Shown piece by piece: positions 63,155-64,000 of a stretch of DNA of 64,000 nt (within the stretch, counting starts at the first letter, position 1; every line of letters begins with the position of its first letter). Source of the DNA: Franconibacter pulveris DSM 19144 (lineage in GTDB: Bacteria; Pseudomonadota; Gammaproteobacteria; Enterobacterales; Enterobacteriaceae); the NCBI GenBank assembly GCA_000621185.1, contig KK211224.1, forward strand, positions 452,972 through 516,971. The letters are read 5' to 3'. The translations under genes and the position numbers were made by a program. A model generated the notes under the pieces. The model worked only from the letters and a program-made list of their open reading frames with translations, was not told the DNA's origin and ran no database searches.

Positions 63155-63347
63155 CGTCGCTACGCTATCTATAACGATAAAGTCGGGTTGAATTTTTCTG
63201 GATCGGCTAAACTTAGGTTTAACAGAATGTAATGCCGTGACTGCTTACACTCCATGTGTTTGTCATCGCTTACTTTTTGGCGTTATATGATGGATAATGC
63301 CGGGATACAGAGAGACCCGACTCTTTTAATCTTTCAAGGAGCAAAGA
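63155..63347 (+). promoter_or_regulatory. csrA leader and promoters
   Basis: The 193-bp leader carries TATATG and GATAAT -10-like boxes (63281-63298) and ends GACTCTTTTAATCTTTC, AAGGAG, seven bases, ATG, as in E. coli. The GGA of the ribosome site is a CsrA-binding core, in line with translational autorepression known for csrA. Confidence 0.6.
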
Positions 63348-63533
63348 ATGCTGATTCTGACTCGTCGAGTTGGTGAGACACTCATGATTGGGGATGAGGT
63401 GACCGTGACTGTGCTTGGGGTAAAAGGAAACCAGGTACGTATCGGTGTTAACGCCCCGAAAGAAGTTTCTGTACACCGTGAAGAGATCTACCAGCGTATC
63501 CAGGCTGAAAAATCGCAACAGTCCAGTTACTGA
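63348..63533 (+). CDS. csrA: CsrA, carbon storage regulator
   Basis: This 61-residue dimeric RNA-binding protein represses or stabilises target mRNAs by binding GGA motifs. As far as I can recall it is identical to E. coli CsrA: the start [17 protein letters not shown] carries the RNA-contact residues Leu4 and Arg6, and [10 protein letters not shown] carries Arg44. CsrB, its antagonist, is encoded about 49 kb upstream in this window. A terminator and two tRNA genes follow. Confidence 0.98.
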
Positions 63534-63539
63534 GTTATC

Positions 63540-63575
63540 GCGTCTCGCTGAGAGCTGGCGAGGCGCCCCCTTTTT
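63540..63575 (+). terminator. Terminator after csrA
   Basis: GCGTCTCGC and GCGAGGCGC pair (one G-U) around a 9-base loop and are followed by CCCC and TTTTT, seven bases after the csrA stop. Confidence 0.75.
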
Positions 63576-63736
63576 CTTGCCTTAATTTTCCCTTCTGCCG
63601 TCTCTTCGCTATTTCCTTTTCCTTGCCCAGATCCTTCCCGGTACGCTTTTCTATGTTGATAAAACACTCGTTTTGTTGGCAAAGCAGGCGGATTGTTTGT
63701 GAAATGTGCAAACGATTAAGGGGTGGGAAAAATTGT

Positions 63737-63775
63737 TTGACTTATAAGTCTCAGAAAGTAATATGTGCGCCACGC
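63737..63775 (+). promoter_or_regulatory. Stable-RNA promoter for the tRNA operon
   Basis: TTGACT (63737-63742) and TAATAT (63759-63764) are 16 bp apart and followed by the GC-rich discriminator GTGCGCCACGC, a hallmark of stringently controlled tRNA promoters. It lies about 55 bp upstream of tRNA-Ser. Confidence 0.8.
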
Positions 63776-63825
63776 AGCGACGATGAGCAGAAACAAGTTC
63801 TTCGAAGCACTCGTAAGAGGCGTGT

Positions 63826-63918
63826 GGTGAGGTGGCCGAGAGGCTGAAGGCGCTCCCCTGCTAAGGGAGTATGCGGTCAAAAGCTGCATCGGGGGTTCGA
63901 ATCCCCCCCTCACCGCCA
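63826..63918 (+). tRNA. serV: tRNA-Ser(GCU)
   Basis: This 93-nt class II tRNA has the 7-bp acceptor stem GGTGAGG/CCTCACC, D-arm, anticodon GCT at 63860-63862 (loop CTGCTAA), a long variable arm and T-loop GTTCGAATC, with encoded CCA (63916-63918). It reads AGC/AGU serine codons. It matches E. coli serV, the first gene of the serV-arg operon after csrA. Confidence 0.97.
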
Positions 63919-63922
63919 TTTT

Positions 63923-63999
63923 GCATCCGTAGCTCAGCTGGATAGAGTACTCGGCTACGAACCGAGCGGTCGGAGGTTCGAATCCTCCCGGATGCACCA
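63923..63999 (+). tRNA. tRNA-Arg(ACG)
   Basis: This 77-nt tRNA has acceptor stem GCATCCG/CGGATGC, anticodon ACG at 63957-63959 (inosine at A34 expected) and encoded CCA. It is one of the tandem arginine tRNAs (argVYZQ in E. coli), and further copies probably lie beyond the window edge. Confidence 0.96.
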
Positions 64000-64000
64000 T

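Noticed and set aside
63716..64000. A frame antisense to the tRNAs with a GGFEPP pattern
   Set aside because: The GFEPP motif is the well-known artefact of translating tRNA T-arms backwards.

Overview
The window is a 64 kb piece of conserved chromosome from a gamma-proteobacterium of the family Enterobacteriaceae. Nearly every protein can be matched to an E. coli K-12 counterpart of about the same length, gene order largely follows the K-12 mltA to serV interval, and GC content is high (high 50s by eye). A Cronobacter/Enterobacter/Klebsiella-like genus fits the gene order (a second cysG in front of cysDNC; no fuc, mazEF or CRISPR-cas blocks), but the genus is an inference.

Layout. 1-6243: end of mltA, the tRNA ct6A gene tcdA, the CsdA/CsdE sulfur-transfer pair, lipoprotein ygdI, the sRNA gene gcvB divergent from its activator gcvA, then ygdD-rlmM. 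6244-13050: a structured spacer where K-12 has the fuc operon, then xni, the serine operon sdaCB, ppnN and queF. 13121-15890: syd, the sRNA gene csrB, yqcC-truC-yqcA. 16289-20347: the glucarate operon gudPXD. 20479-27809: sensor kinase barA, rRNA methylase rlmD, stringent-response synthetase relA, mazG. 28036-33429: pyrG, eno, an adhP-type alcohol dehydrogenase, queE and queD. 33733-43914: sulfate assimilation cysJIH, iap, siroheme synthase cysG and cysDNC. 43964-50746: ygbE, ftsB, ispD-ispF-truD-surE-pcm, nlpD, rpoS. 50848-53714: the MarR regulator hosA and a three-subunit hydroxyarylic acid decarboxylase operon. 53900-63533: mutS, mltB, pncC, recA-recX, alaS, csrA. The window closes with tRNA-Ser(GCU) and tRNA-Arg(ACG).

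Themes. Much of the Csr carbon-storage circuit is here: BarA (signal sensor), a UvrY-type palindrome upstream of csrB, the CsrB sponge RNA with about 22 GGA motifs, and CsrA. Three other global regulators are present (RelA, RpoS, GcvB). The cys block has all the sulfate-reduction enzymes plus the siroheme maker that the sulfite reductase needs. Three queuosine genes (queF, queE, queD) are scattered through the window.

No prophage, insertion sequence, CRISPR array or obvious new defence system is visible. The best candidates for something undescribed are intergenic: a structured GC-rich spacer at 6311-6664, twin AAGCGCTT palindromes in front of pyrG, a REP-like palindrome family, and a diverged hairpin in the rpoS leader.
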